The notes under the pieces: model-generated
What the model was told of the DNA's origin: nothing
What the model saw: the letters and a program-made list of their open reading frames with translations, nothing else
The model's database searches: none
Program-made: the position numbers and the translations under genes
Shown: positions 1-6,402 of the stretch, one piece after another
Numbering within the stretch: position 1 is the first letter of the stretch
Layout: each line of letters starts with the position of its first letter
Assembly (NCBI GenBank): GCA_937907215.1
Contig: CALESG010000019.1
Coordinates: forward strand, 1-44,731
Length of the DNA stretch: 44,731 bases
Origin: an uncultured Ruminococcus sp.
GTDB lineage: Bacteria; Bacillota; Clostridia; Oscillospirales; Ruminococcaceae
Direction: 5' to 3'

Positions 1-6
1 AAAGCC

Positions 7-35
7 TTGACTTATGACTTTTATTATATTATACT
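7..35 (+). promoter_or_regulatory. Promoter for the HMA protein gene
   Basis: TTGACT at 7-12 and TATACT at 30-35 are separated by exactly 17 bases, a good vegetative sigma-factor promoter. The predicted start point is close to the palindrome at 48-65, so a repressor bound there would block initiation. Confidence 0.7.
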
Positions 36-47
36 ATAATCATAACA

Positions 48-65
48 ATTAAGCAAGTGTTTAAT
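48..65. promoter_or_regulatory. Palindromic operator 1, metalloregulator type
   Basis: The sequence ATTAAGCAAGTGTTTAAT is an 8-2-8 inverted repeat with one mismatch. Its size and position just after a promoter of metal-handling genes resemble operators of ArsR/SmtB-family repressors. A copy differing by one base, in the opposite orientation, lies at 383-400. The repressor gene is not in this window. Confidence 0.6.
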
Positions 66-106
66 CGTAAATCTAATAAAACATTTTTTAGAAAGAGGTC
101 ATTGAT

Positions 107-325
107 ATGAAAAAGACTTATAAAATTGAAGTAGACTGTGCTAATTGTGCAAATCTTATGGAAAGTGCAGCTGCTAAAGTTGATGGTGCAGCTTCTGTAA
201 CAGTTAACTTTATGACTCAGAAAATGATTGTTGAGTTTGAAGATGGATATGAAGAAAATAAAGTTATGAAAAGCATCCTTAAATCATGCAGAAAAGTAGA
301 ACCGGATTGTGAAATTGAATTTTAA
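107..325 (+). CDS. Small heavy-metal-associated (HMA) domain protein
   Basis: This 72-residue protein is one ferredoxin-like HMA domain. It begins MKKTYKIEVD and has a CANC metal-binding pair (Cys11, Cys14) in the usual first loop. HMA proteins of this size bind a soft metal ion and hand it to a transporter or hold it in the cytoplasm. The next gene is a P-type ATPase without its own N-terminal HMA domain, so this protein may serve as its detached metal-binding domain or chaperone; that link is inference from position. A purine-rich ribosome site (AGAAAGAGG) precedes the ATG. The gene has its own terminator at 337-370. The metal cannot be told from sequence. Confidence 0.8.
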   Translation: MKKTYKIEVDCANCANLMESAAAKVDGAASVTVNFMTQKMIVEFEDGYEENKVMKSILKSCRKVEPDCEIEF

Positions 326-336
326 TATTTTTTAAA

Positions 337-370
337 TTTTACGCCCTTGAAATGACTCTTGGGCGTAAAA
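337..370 (+). terminator. Hairpin terminator between the HMA gene and the ATPase gene
   Basis: TTTTACGCCC (337-346) pairs perfectly with GGGCGTAAAA (361-370). The flanking A and T runs make it usable on either strand. It separates the HMA gene from the ATPase gene, so part of the transcripts probably end here. Confidence 0.7.
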
Positions 371-382
371 TAAAAACAAATG

Positions 383-400
383 ATTAAACATTTGCTTAAT
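383..400. promoter_or_regulatory. Palindromic operator 2, inverted copy of the first
   Basis: ATTAAACATTTGCTTAAT is, read on the other strand, the same as the operator at 48-65 except for one central base. It lies after the terminator and just before the ATPase ribosome site. A weak candidate promoter (TTGAAA at 347-352, ATAAAA at 370-375) precedes it. The ATPase gene is therefore probably controlled separately by the same regulator. Confidence 0.55.
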
Positions 401-425
401 TGTAATTTTAAGGAGGAGTTTATTT

Positions 426-2318
426 ATGAATAAGAAACAAAAGAAAATCCTTGTGAGAATCATAATTGCGGCTGTTATGCTCGTTGTATTATTTTTTATA
501 CCTGTAACTGGAATCTTGAGATTTTTACTTTATTTGTCAGTATATTTGATTATAGGTTATGATGTATTGCTTAAAGCATTCAGAGGAATTTTGAACAGAC
601 GAATTTTTGATGAAAATTTTCTTATGGCAATTGCAACAGTAGGAGCATTTGCATTGGCTATTTATGAAAAAAGCGGAGATTATATTGAAGCGATTTCTGT
701 TATGCTGCTTTATCAAGTCGGTGAGCTTTTCCAGAGTTTTGCTGTTGGAAAGAGCAGAAAGAATATAAGCAATCTTATGGATATTCGTCCGGACTATGCT
801 AATATCGAAGTTGATGGCAATTTGGAACAGATAGATCCTGATGAAGTGAAAATCGGCAGTGAAATTATTGTTCAGCCAGGTGAGAGAGTGCCGATAGATG
901 GAATAGTTGTAGAAGGCAATTCGTCACTCAATACAAGTGCGATCACAGGAGAAAGTATTCCTTGTGATGTTGAAAAGGGTGATGAGATTATAAGCGGTTC
1001 TATAAATATGACAGGTACTTTGAAAATTCAGACTACAAAAGCATTCGGCGAATCTACAGTTTCAAAAATTTTGGAGCTTGTGGAAAATTCAAGTTCTCAC
1101 AAGTCAAAGTCAGAAAACTTCATTTCTAAATTTGCAAGAATATATACACCTATCGTATGCTGCAGTGCGATTGCTTTAGCATTGCTGCCGCCGATTATAA
1201 GTTTGATTTTAGGTATGCCGGCACATTGGGAAAACTGGGTATATAGAGCCTTGATATTTCTTGTAATAAGTTGTCCATGCGCACTTGTTATAAGTGTGCC
1301 GCTAAGCTTTTTTGCTGGTCTTGGCGGAGCAAGCAAAGAAGGGATTTTGATAAAGGGTTCTAATTATTTGGAAACACTTTCTAAGGCAAAATATGTGGTA
1401 TTTGATAAAACAGGAACACTTACTCAGGGTATATTTGAAGTAAGTGAAATGAATAATACTACTGTATCGAAAGAGAAGCTTTTGGAGTATACCGCTCTTG
1501 CTGAATGTTCATCATCACATCCGATAAGCAAGAGTATTCAAAAAGCATATAAAGCAAACGGAAATGAAATAGATCGAAGCAGAGTATCAGATATAGAGGA
1601 AATAAGCGGCTATGGAGTAACTGCGAAGGTTGACCAAGTAAGTGTTGCAGCCGGAAACAGTAAGCTTATGAAAAAGTTGGGAATTGCATTTGAAGAATGC
1701 AATAGTTTAGGCACAGTAGTTTATACAGCACTTAATGGAGAATACGCAGGATGTATAGTTATATCAGATGTTTTGAAACCGACATCAAAGCAGGCGATAG
1801 CTGAACTAAAAAATGCGGAAATTCAAAATATTATTATGCTTACAGGTGATAGAAAAAAAGCCGCTGAAAAAGCAGCCGATGAATTGGGAATTGATTATGT
1901 AAAAAGTGAACTTTTACCTGTTGATAAGGTTAATGAAATAGAGAAGATTATTAAGGAACAGCCGGAAAGATCAAAGTTGGTATTTGTCGGTGATGGCATA
2001 AATGATGCACCGGTTTTGACACGTGCAGATATAGGCATTGCTATGGGTAATATAGGTTCTGATGCAGCAATTGAAGCGGCAGATGTAGTGCTTATGGACG
2101 ATGACCCGATCAAAATATCCAAGGCAATAAAAATATCAAAAAAATGTATTGGTATAGTTTATCAAAATATTATATTTGCGATAAGCATAAAATTTATTTG
2201 CCTTATATTGAGTGCAGTTGGAATAGCAAATATGTGGCTTGCTATATTTGCAGATGTAGGCGTAGCGATCATTGCTATATTGAATGCAGTGAGAGCTATG
2301 AGAACAGGAAAAAAGTAA
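426..2318 (+). CDS. Heavy-metal translocating P1B-type ATPase
   Basis: The 630-residue protein is a membrane pump that uses ATP to export a soft metal ion. Transmembrane helices are followed by the actuator loop with TGES, the membrane metal site CPC (Cys283-Pro-Cys285), the phosphorylation motif DKTGTLT (Asp327), the nucleotide-domain SSHP motif, MLTGD and the hinge GDGINDAP. The CPC type and the helix pattern fit the Zn/Cd/Pb or Cu groups; it looks closest to the cadmium/zinc group. There is no N-terminal HMA domain, which the gene at 107-325 may supply. A strong ribosome site (AAGGAGG) stands 7-8 bases before the ATG. Two palindromic operators suggest metal-dependent control. Confidence 0.88.
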   Translation: MNKKQKKILVRIIIAAVMLVVLFFIPVTGILRFLLYLSVYLIIGYDVLLKAFRGILNRRIFDENFLMAIATVGAFALAIYEKSGDYIEAISVMLLYQVGELFQSFAVGKSRKNISNLMDIRPDYANIEVDGNLEQIDPDEVKIGSEIIVQPGERVPIDGIVVEGNSSLNTSAITGESIPCDVEKGDEIISGSINMTGTLKIQTTKAFGESTVSKILELVENSSSHKSKSENFISKFARIYTPIVCCSAIALALLPPIISLILGMPAHWENWVYRALIFLVISCPCALVISVPLSFFAGLGGASKEGILIKGSNYLETLSKAKYVVFDKTGTLTQGIFEVSEMNNTTVSKEKLLEYTALAECSSSHPISKSIQKAYKANGNEIDRSRVSDIEEISGYGVTAKVDQVSVAAGNSKLMKKLGIAFEECNSLGTVVYTALNGEYAGCIVISDVLKPTSKQAIAELKNAEIQNIIMLTGDRKKAAEKAADELGIDYVKSELLPVDKVNEIEKIIKEQPERSKLVFVGDGINDAPVLTRADIGIAMGNIGSDAAIEAADVVLMDDDPIKISKAIKISKKCIGIVYQNIIFAISIKFICLILSAVGIANMWLAIFADVGVAIIAILNAVRAMRTGKK

Positions 2319-2330
2319 ATGTTTATTTCA

Positions 2331-2504
2331 GGCAACATCGCACAAAGAGCTCGCCTGACAGCTCTGTACGTCATCTGTTTGCATATTTCTTGTCATATTT
2401 CACCCAAAGCCTCGTGAATACACAAAGTATTCACTGCATTTTTTGTTTCATCTGACAATAAATCTGACTGCACACCTGACGCACAGTCTTTATGCGGTGT
2501 TATC
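2331..2504. repeat. Dispersed palindromic repeat, copy 1
   Basis: The element of about 174 bases is bounded by GGCAACATCGCACAAAGA (2331-2348) and its inverted complement at 2487-2504; the four mismatches would all be G-U pairs in RNA. In its centre is a perfect 8-base hairpin, GTGAATAC (2414-2421) with GTATTCAC (2427-2434). A diverged copy in the same orientation lies at 20270-20432 and shares TACGTC, the central hairpin and the TTTTTTG run after it. No protein is encoded. It looks like a MITE or a REP-type element. The rest of the gap from 2319 to 2713 holds only the pfl promoter. Confidence 0.6.
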
Positions 2505-2596
2505 TTAATAATATTAAGTATCAATAAGTAAAATGAATAATGAAAAGCAAATTTGGTATAAATGTTTAAATATTAAATATAATAGGAAAAAATCTA

Positions 2597-2625
2597 TTGA
2601 CATCGTGAGTTCTATGTGTTATTAT
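2597..2625 (+). promoter_or_regulatory. Promoter of the pfl gene group
   Basis: TTGACA (2597-2602) and TATTAT (2620-2625) have a 17-base spacer. The untranslated leader to the pfl start is about 80 bases and T/A rich. It is the only strong promoter seen before the pfl cistrons. Confidence 0.7.
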
Positions 2626-2713
2626 AAATGTAGGTTAAAGGATACGGGCTTTAAAAAGTCTTTTTCCTTAAACAAAAATATTTTTTGCTTGTATGGCAAA
2701 GGAGAGATGAAAA

Positions 2714-4798
2714 ATGGCAAAAGTAATGCCCAGTGAATGGGAAGGTTTTAACGGCGGTGCATGGACATCTACAATAGATGTACGTGACTTTATTCAGAAG
2801 AACTACACACCTTATGAAGGTGATGAAAGCTTCCTGGCAGGACCAACTGATGCTACAAAGCAGCTTTGGAATCAGGTTCTTGATTTGTTCCAGCAGGAAA
2901 GAGAAAATGGCGGAGTACTGGATATGGATACAAAGATCGTATCTACCGTTGATTCTCATGATGCAGGTTATTTAAACAAGGATATTGAAAAGATCGTTGG
3001 TTTTCAGACTGATAAGCCTTTGAAGCGTTCACTTCAGCCTTTTGGCGGTATTCGTATGGCAGAGGGTGCTTGCAAGGCATACGGTTATGAAGTTGATCCT
3101 GAAATCAGTTTCATTTTTAATAAATATCGTAAGACACACAATACAGGCGTATTTGATGTTTATACTCCTGAAATGATGTCTGCACGTCACAATGCAATTA
3201 TCACAGGTCTGCCAGATGCTTACGGTAGAGGAAGAATCATAGGCGACTACAGAAGAGTTGCTCTGTATGGTGTTGATAGACTTATTGAAGATAAGCAGTA
3301 TCAGAAGTCTACTGTTTGCGGTACAATGACAGAAGACAAGATCCGTCTTCGTGAAGAGATCGCAGAGCAGGTAAAGGCTCTTAAGGCTCTTAAGAATATG
3401 GCAGCTAAATATGGCTATGATATTTCTAAGCCAGCTACAAATGCACAGGAAGCTATTCAGTGGACTTATTTTGCATATCTTGGAGCAGTTAAGGATCAGA
3501 ATGGTGCTGCAATGAGCCTTGGCCGTACTTCTACTTTTATTGATATTTATATTCAGCGTGATCTGGATAATGGTGTCATTACAGAAGAACAGGCTCAGGA
3601 ATATATCGACCACTTCATCATGAAGCTGCGTATGGTTAAGTTTGCAAGAACACCTGAATACAATGCACTGTTCTCTGGCGACCCTCAGTGGGTAACAGAG
3701 TCTATCGGCGGTATGGGCATTGATGGCAGAACTCTTGTAACAAAGAGCAGCTATCGTTATCTGCATACTCTTGAGAATTTGGGCACAGCTCCAGAGCCAA
3801 ACCTTACAGTACTTTGGTCAAAGAAACTTCCTGAATCATTCAAGAGATATTGTGCAAAGCTTTCTATCAACACATCATCATTCCAGTATGAAAATGATGA
3901 TCTTATGAGAGTAACTCACGGTGATGACTATGCAATAGCTTGCTGTGTATCCTCTATGAGAGTAGGTAAGGAAATGCAGTTCTTTGGCGCACGTGCAAAC
4001 CTTGCAAAGTGCCTGCTGTACGCAATCAACGGCGGTGTTGATGAAAGAGTTGATGCTAAGACAGGCAAGCATAATCAGGTTGGTCCTAAGTATAGACCAG
4101 TAACAGATGAATATCTTGATTATGATGATGTAATGGATAAGTATACTGATATGATGAGATGGCTCGCTGGTCTTTATGTTAATACTTTGAACTGCATTCA
4201 CTATATGCACGATAAGTATTGTTATGAAGCACTCCAGATGTCACTTCATGACAGAGATGTAAAGCGTTATTTTGCAACAGGTATTGCAGGTCTGTCAGTA
4301 GTAGCTGACTCACTGTCTGCTATTAAATATGCAAAGGTTAAGTGCATTCGTGATGAATTCGGCGTTGTAACTGACTTTGAAGTTGAAGGTGACTTCCCGA
4401 AATACGGCAACAACGATGATCGTGTAGATGAAATCGCTGTTGAGATCCTGAACAAGTTTATGGACATGGTTCGCAGCAATCATTGCTACAGAAACGGTGT
4501 TCCTACAACATCAATTCTTACAATTACATCTAACGTTGTATATGGTAAGAAGACAGGTAATACACCTGATGGACGTAAGATGGGTCAGCCTCTGGCTCCT
4601 GGTGCAAATCCAATGCACGGCAGAGATACTCACGGTGCAGCTGCATCTATGGCATCTGTTGCTAAGCTTCCTTGGAGCAATGCACAGGACGGTATTTCCA
4701 ATACATTTACTGTAATTCCTGATGCTTTGGGTAAGGACAGTGGCGTATTTGCTGGTGATATCGATATTGAATCTATCAGAGAGAGTATGAAAGACTAA
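2714..4798 (+). CDS. pflB: Pyruvate formate-lyase, catalytic body without the glycyl-radical domain
   Basis: The enzyme converts pyruvate and CoA to acetyl-CoA and formate in anaerobes. The 694-residue protein matches the PFL barrel throughout: Trp326 in GDPQW and the catalytic pair Cys410-Cys411 in AIACCVSSM correspond to E. coli Trp333 and Cys418-Cys419. Standard PFL has about 750-760 residues and ends in a domain with the radical glycine (RVSGYAV). Here the reading frame stops at TAA (4796-4798) just after the NTFTVIPDALGK segment, so that domain is missing. It is encoded separately at 5067-5306. The ATG at 2714 follows AAGGAGAG. Codon choice is that of a highly expressed gene and nothing looks decayed, so the split appears functional. 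Complementation by the separate domain is inference. Confidence 0.93.
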   Translation: MAKVMPSEWEGFNGGAWTSTIDVRDFIQKNYTPYEGDESFLAGPTDATKQLWNQVLDLFQQERENGGVLDMDTKIVSTVDSHDAGYLNKDIEKIVGFQTDKPLKRSLQPFGGIRMAEGACKAYGYEVDPEISFIFNKYRKTHNTGVFDVYTPEMMSARHNAIITGLPDAYGRGRIIGDYRRVALYGVDRLIEDKQYQKSTVCGTMTEDKIRLREEIAEQVKALKALKNMAAKYGYDISKPATNAQEAIQWTYFAYLGAVKDQNGAAMSLGRTSTFIDIYIQRDLDNGVITEEQAQEYIDHFIMKLRMVKFARTPEYNALFSGDPQWVTESIGGMGIDGRTLVTKSSYRYLHTLENLGTAPEPNLTVLWSKKLPESFKRYCAKLSINTSSFQYENDDLMRVTHGDDYAIACCVSSMRVGKEMQFFGARANLAKCLLYAINGGVDERVDAKTGKHNQVGPKYRPVTDEYLDYDDVMDKYTDMMRWLAGLYVNTLNCIHYMHDKYCYEALQMSLHDRDVKRYFATGIAGLSVVADSLSAIKYAKVKCIRDEFGVVTDFEVEGDFPKYGNNDDRVDEIAVEILNKFMDMVRSNHCYRNGVPTTSILTITSNVVYGKKTGNTPDGRKMGQPLAPGANPMHGRDTHGAAASMASVAKLPWSNAQDGISNTFTVIPDALGKDSGVFAGDIDIESIRESMKD

Positions 4799-4831
4799 TT
4801 TCTATCCTTGATATATATGGGAGGTATACCA

Positions 4832-5038
4832 ATGGCTTTAGAACCTGAAGAAAAAAATCAGGCAGACGATATTGTAAATATGATTGAAAACCTGATGGCA
4901 TCGGGAACAGGACATATTACTGTTACACCGGAAGATTTGGAAAACAATGGTCTTAAAGTAAACACTTACAGAAGTATGGATTGTTCTAAGGGTAATATGG
5001 CTTGCTGCCAGCCCACTGAATTTTTGGACGAGGAATAA
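4832..5038 (+). CDS. Small Cys-containing protein between the PFL parts; possible glycine-less radical-domain paralogue
   Basis: The 68-residue protein starts at ATG 4832, after GGGAGG (4819-4824); the same frame is open back to the pfl stop codon. I do not recognise it as a named family. Its residues 10-38 align without gaps to residues 6-34 of the next protein (the glycyl-radical domain): Q, D, V, I, G, H, V and E agree at corresponding places, and helix and strand positions match. After this it diverges, lacks RVSGY, and carries Cys51 and a Cys58-Cys59 pair before an acidic end. It may hold the place of the radical domain on the PFL body, help docking, or protect the enzyme in its non-radical state. 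These roles are speculation; the position inside the pfl group is fact. Confidence 0.7.
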   Translation: MALEPEEKNQADDIVNMIENLMASGTGHITVTPEDLENNGLKVNTYRSMDCSKGNMACCQPTEFLDEE

Positions 5039-5066
5039 TATTATTATATTTTAGGAGGAGTTTGTC

Positions 5067-5306
5067 ATGACAAATGAAAAACAAATTGATAATCTTGTAG
5101 AACTGATCGATGGTTATGCAGAAAAAGGTGGACACCACCTGAATGTAAATGTTCTTAATAGAGAAACACTTCTTGATGCTCAGCAGCATCCTGAAAAGTA
5201 TCCACAGCTGACAATCCGTGTAAGTGGTTATGCTGTAAACTTCATCAAGCTGACAAAAGAACAGCAGGATGACGTTATCTCCAGAACATTCCACGCTGCT
5301 CTCTAA
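5067..5306 (+). CDS. Free-standing glycyl-radical domain of pyruvate formate-lyase
   Basis: The 79-residue protein corresponds to the last 70 or so residues of ordinary PFL: the helix with DGY, the HHLNVNVLNRETL strand, PEKYPQLT and RVSGYAV with the radical glycine at Gly54, then the C-terminal LTKEQQDDVISRTFH helix. Known autonomous domains such as E. coli GrcA (YfiD) are spare parts for a damaged full-length PFL; here no full-length PFL is present in the window, so this is likely to be an obligatory subunit. It has its own strong ribosome site (TAGGAGGAG, 5052-5060) and lies in a different frame from the two cistrons before it, so the split cannot be explained by one sequencing error. A terminator follows at 5346-5383. 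Confidence 0.92.
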   Translation: MTNEKQIDNLVELIDGYAEKGGHHLNVNVLNRETLLDAQQHPEKYPQLTIRVSGYAVNFIKLTKEQQDDVISRTFHAAL

Positions 5307-5345
5307 TTCGGTGCAGAATAAGTTTAACTAAGAATTTATGAATTT

Positions 5346-5383
5346 ATGCGGGAGTGCTTATCAAGGTACGCCCGCATTTTTTT
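5346..5383 (+). terminator. Terminator after the pfl structural genes
   Basis: ATGCGGG (5346-5352) pairs with CCCGCAT (5370-5376), continued by imperfect pairing inside, and is followed by seven T bases. It lies between the radical-domain gene and pflA, so the activating enzyme is probably made from read-through and at a lower level. Confidence 0.75.
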
Positions 5384-5404
5384 ATTATAAGGAGGTACTC
5401 AGAA

Positions 5405-6157
5405 ATGGAAGGATATATTCATTCAACTGAAAGTTTCGGTACAGTAGACGGACCGGGAATACGTTTTGTAATATTTTTTCAGGGATGCCCTATGAGATGT
5501 CAGTATTGCCATAATCCGGATACGTGGAAGCTTAATGTAGGTGAAAAGCGAACAGTTGAGTCATTGCTTGAAGAGTACGATGGTCTAAAAGAATTTCTAA
5601 AAAGTGGAGGCATAACCGCAACAGGCGGAGAGCCGCTTATGCAGATGGAATTTGTAACAGAGCTTTTCCGTGAAGCCAAAAAAAGAGGAGTGCATACTTG
5701 TCTTGATTCTTCCGGCATTATGTTTAATGAAAGCAGAAAAGCTGAATTCGATGAGCTTATGAAATATACAGACCTTATAATGCTTGATATTAAGCATATT
5801 GATGATGAAGAGCATAAGAAACTTACAGGTCATTCAAATAAAAATATTCTTGATTTTGCTGAATATACACGTGATTTAGGCAAAGAATTGTGGATTCGTC
5901 ATGTAGTAGTTCCTGGAATTACACTCAATGAAAAGTATCTTAAGGAACTTGGATATTTTATTGGCGGACTTGATAATCTTAAAGCACTTGATGTGCTGCC
6001 TTATCATACAATGGGTATAGTGAAGTATGAACAGCTTGGCAAGGAATATCCGCTTGCTGGAATAGAACCTGCAACAAAAGAACAGGCGGTATGGGCTAAG
6101 AATATTATATTTGAAGGTCTTAAAGAGCGTCTTCGTGATGAGAATAAAAAAGATTAA
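5405..6157 (+). CDS. pflA: Pyruvate formate-lyase activating enzyme (radical SAM)
   Basis: The 250-residue protein belongs to the radical SAM superfamily. It reduces S-adenosylmethionine with a 4Fe-4S cluster and removes a hydrogen from the PFL glycine to make the glycyl radical. The cluster motif CPMRCQYC (CxxxCxxC) lies near residue 30 after the typical TVDGPGIRFVIFFQGC stretch; ATGGEP and the late LPYHTMG segments also fit PflA. I chose ATG 5405 because AAGGAGG (5389-5395) stands about nine bases before it and the protein then starts MEGYIHSTESFG like its family; an upstream in-frame start lies inside the terminator. Its substrate here would be the separate radical domain encoded just upstream. 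Confidence 0.92.
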   Translation: MEGYIHSTESFGTVDGPGIRFVIFFQGCPMRCQYCHNPDTWKLNVGEKRTVESLLEEYDGLKEFLKSGGITATGGEPLMQMEFVTELFREAKKRGVHTCLDSSGIMFNESRKAEFDELMKYTDLIMLDIKHIDDEEHKKLTGHSNKNILDFAEYTRDLGKELWIRHVVVPGITLNEKYLKELGYFIGGLDNLKALDVLPYHTMGIVKYEQLGKEYPLAGIEPATKEQAVWAKNIIFEGLKERLRDENKKD

Positions 6158-6183
6158 AAAGTTAATATTTTTATTTTTTGTTA

Positions 6184-6212
6184 TTGCAAATAGAATGGAA
6201 ATTTGATATAAT
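6184..6212 (+). promoter_or_regulatory. Promoter of the corA transcript
   Basis: TTGCAA (6184-6189), 17 bases, then TATAAT (6207-6212) preceded by TG in the extended -10 position. Transcription would start near 6219, giving a leader of about 180 bases before corA. Confidence 0.8.
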
Positions 6213-6256
6213 ATAAAATACAGGCTTTTTGCCAAATATTTTAGTGGAGGTACATT

Positions 6257-6340
6257 ATGAACGCTGACCCGTATCCTGCGGATATTTATAATATTTATGC
6301 AGGATTGCTGCATATGAAAATTGCAGCACAACAAAAATAG
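6257..6340 (+). CDS. 27-residue leader peptide upstream of corA
   Basis: A short frame from ATG 6257 to TAG 6338-6340 follows a good ribosome site (GTGGAGGT). The peptide begins MNADPYPADIYN and ends AAQQK. Its fourth to seventh residues are Asp-Pro-Tyr-Pro. The Salmonella mgtA leader peptide MgtL has EPDPTPLP near its start, and such acid-proline runs are known to make the ribosome unstable at low Mg. The similarity is short and could be coincidence, but the next gene is a Mg transporter. The coding part contains two hairpins (6273-6279 with 6299-6305; 6306-6312 with 6322-6328), and the stop codon touches the 5' base of the large hairpin in front of corA. Confidence 0.6.
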   Translation: MNADPYPADIYNIYAGLLHMKIAAQQK

Positions 6341-6402
6341 TAAAGGCAGCGGACAAAGTATGTCCATACGGTTGCTGCCTTTACGGAAAGGTGGTAACCG
6401 TG
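6340..6402 (+). promoter_or_regulatory. Hairpin and possible pseudoknot covering the corA start site
   Basis: GTAAAGGCAGC (6340-6350) pairs perfectly with GCTGCCTTTAC (6374-6384), with an inner GGACA/TGTCC helix (6351-6355, 6361-6365). The unpaired ACGGTT (6368-6373) is complementary to AACCGT (6396-6401), which contains the first two bases of the corA GTG start. Together they can form an H-type pseudoknot with the ribosome site (6387-6394) in a loop. No T run follows, so control of translation fits better than termination. Confidence 0.55.

Noticed and set aside
2144..2455. A 103-codon plus-strand frame overlapping the end of the ATPase gene
   Set aside because: It runs in another frame through the conserved ATPase C-terminus and into the palindromic repeat; composition is not protein-like.
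2533..2736. A 67-codon frame in front of pflB
   Set aside because: It runs through the pfl promoter and ribosome site and overlaps the pflB start; no ribosome site of its own.
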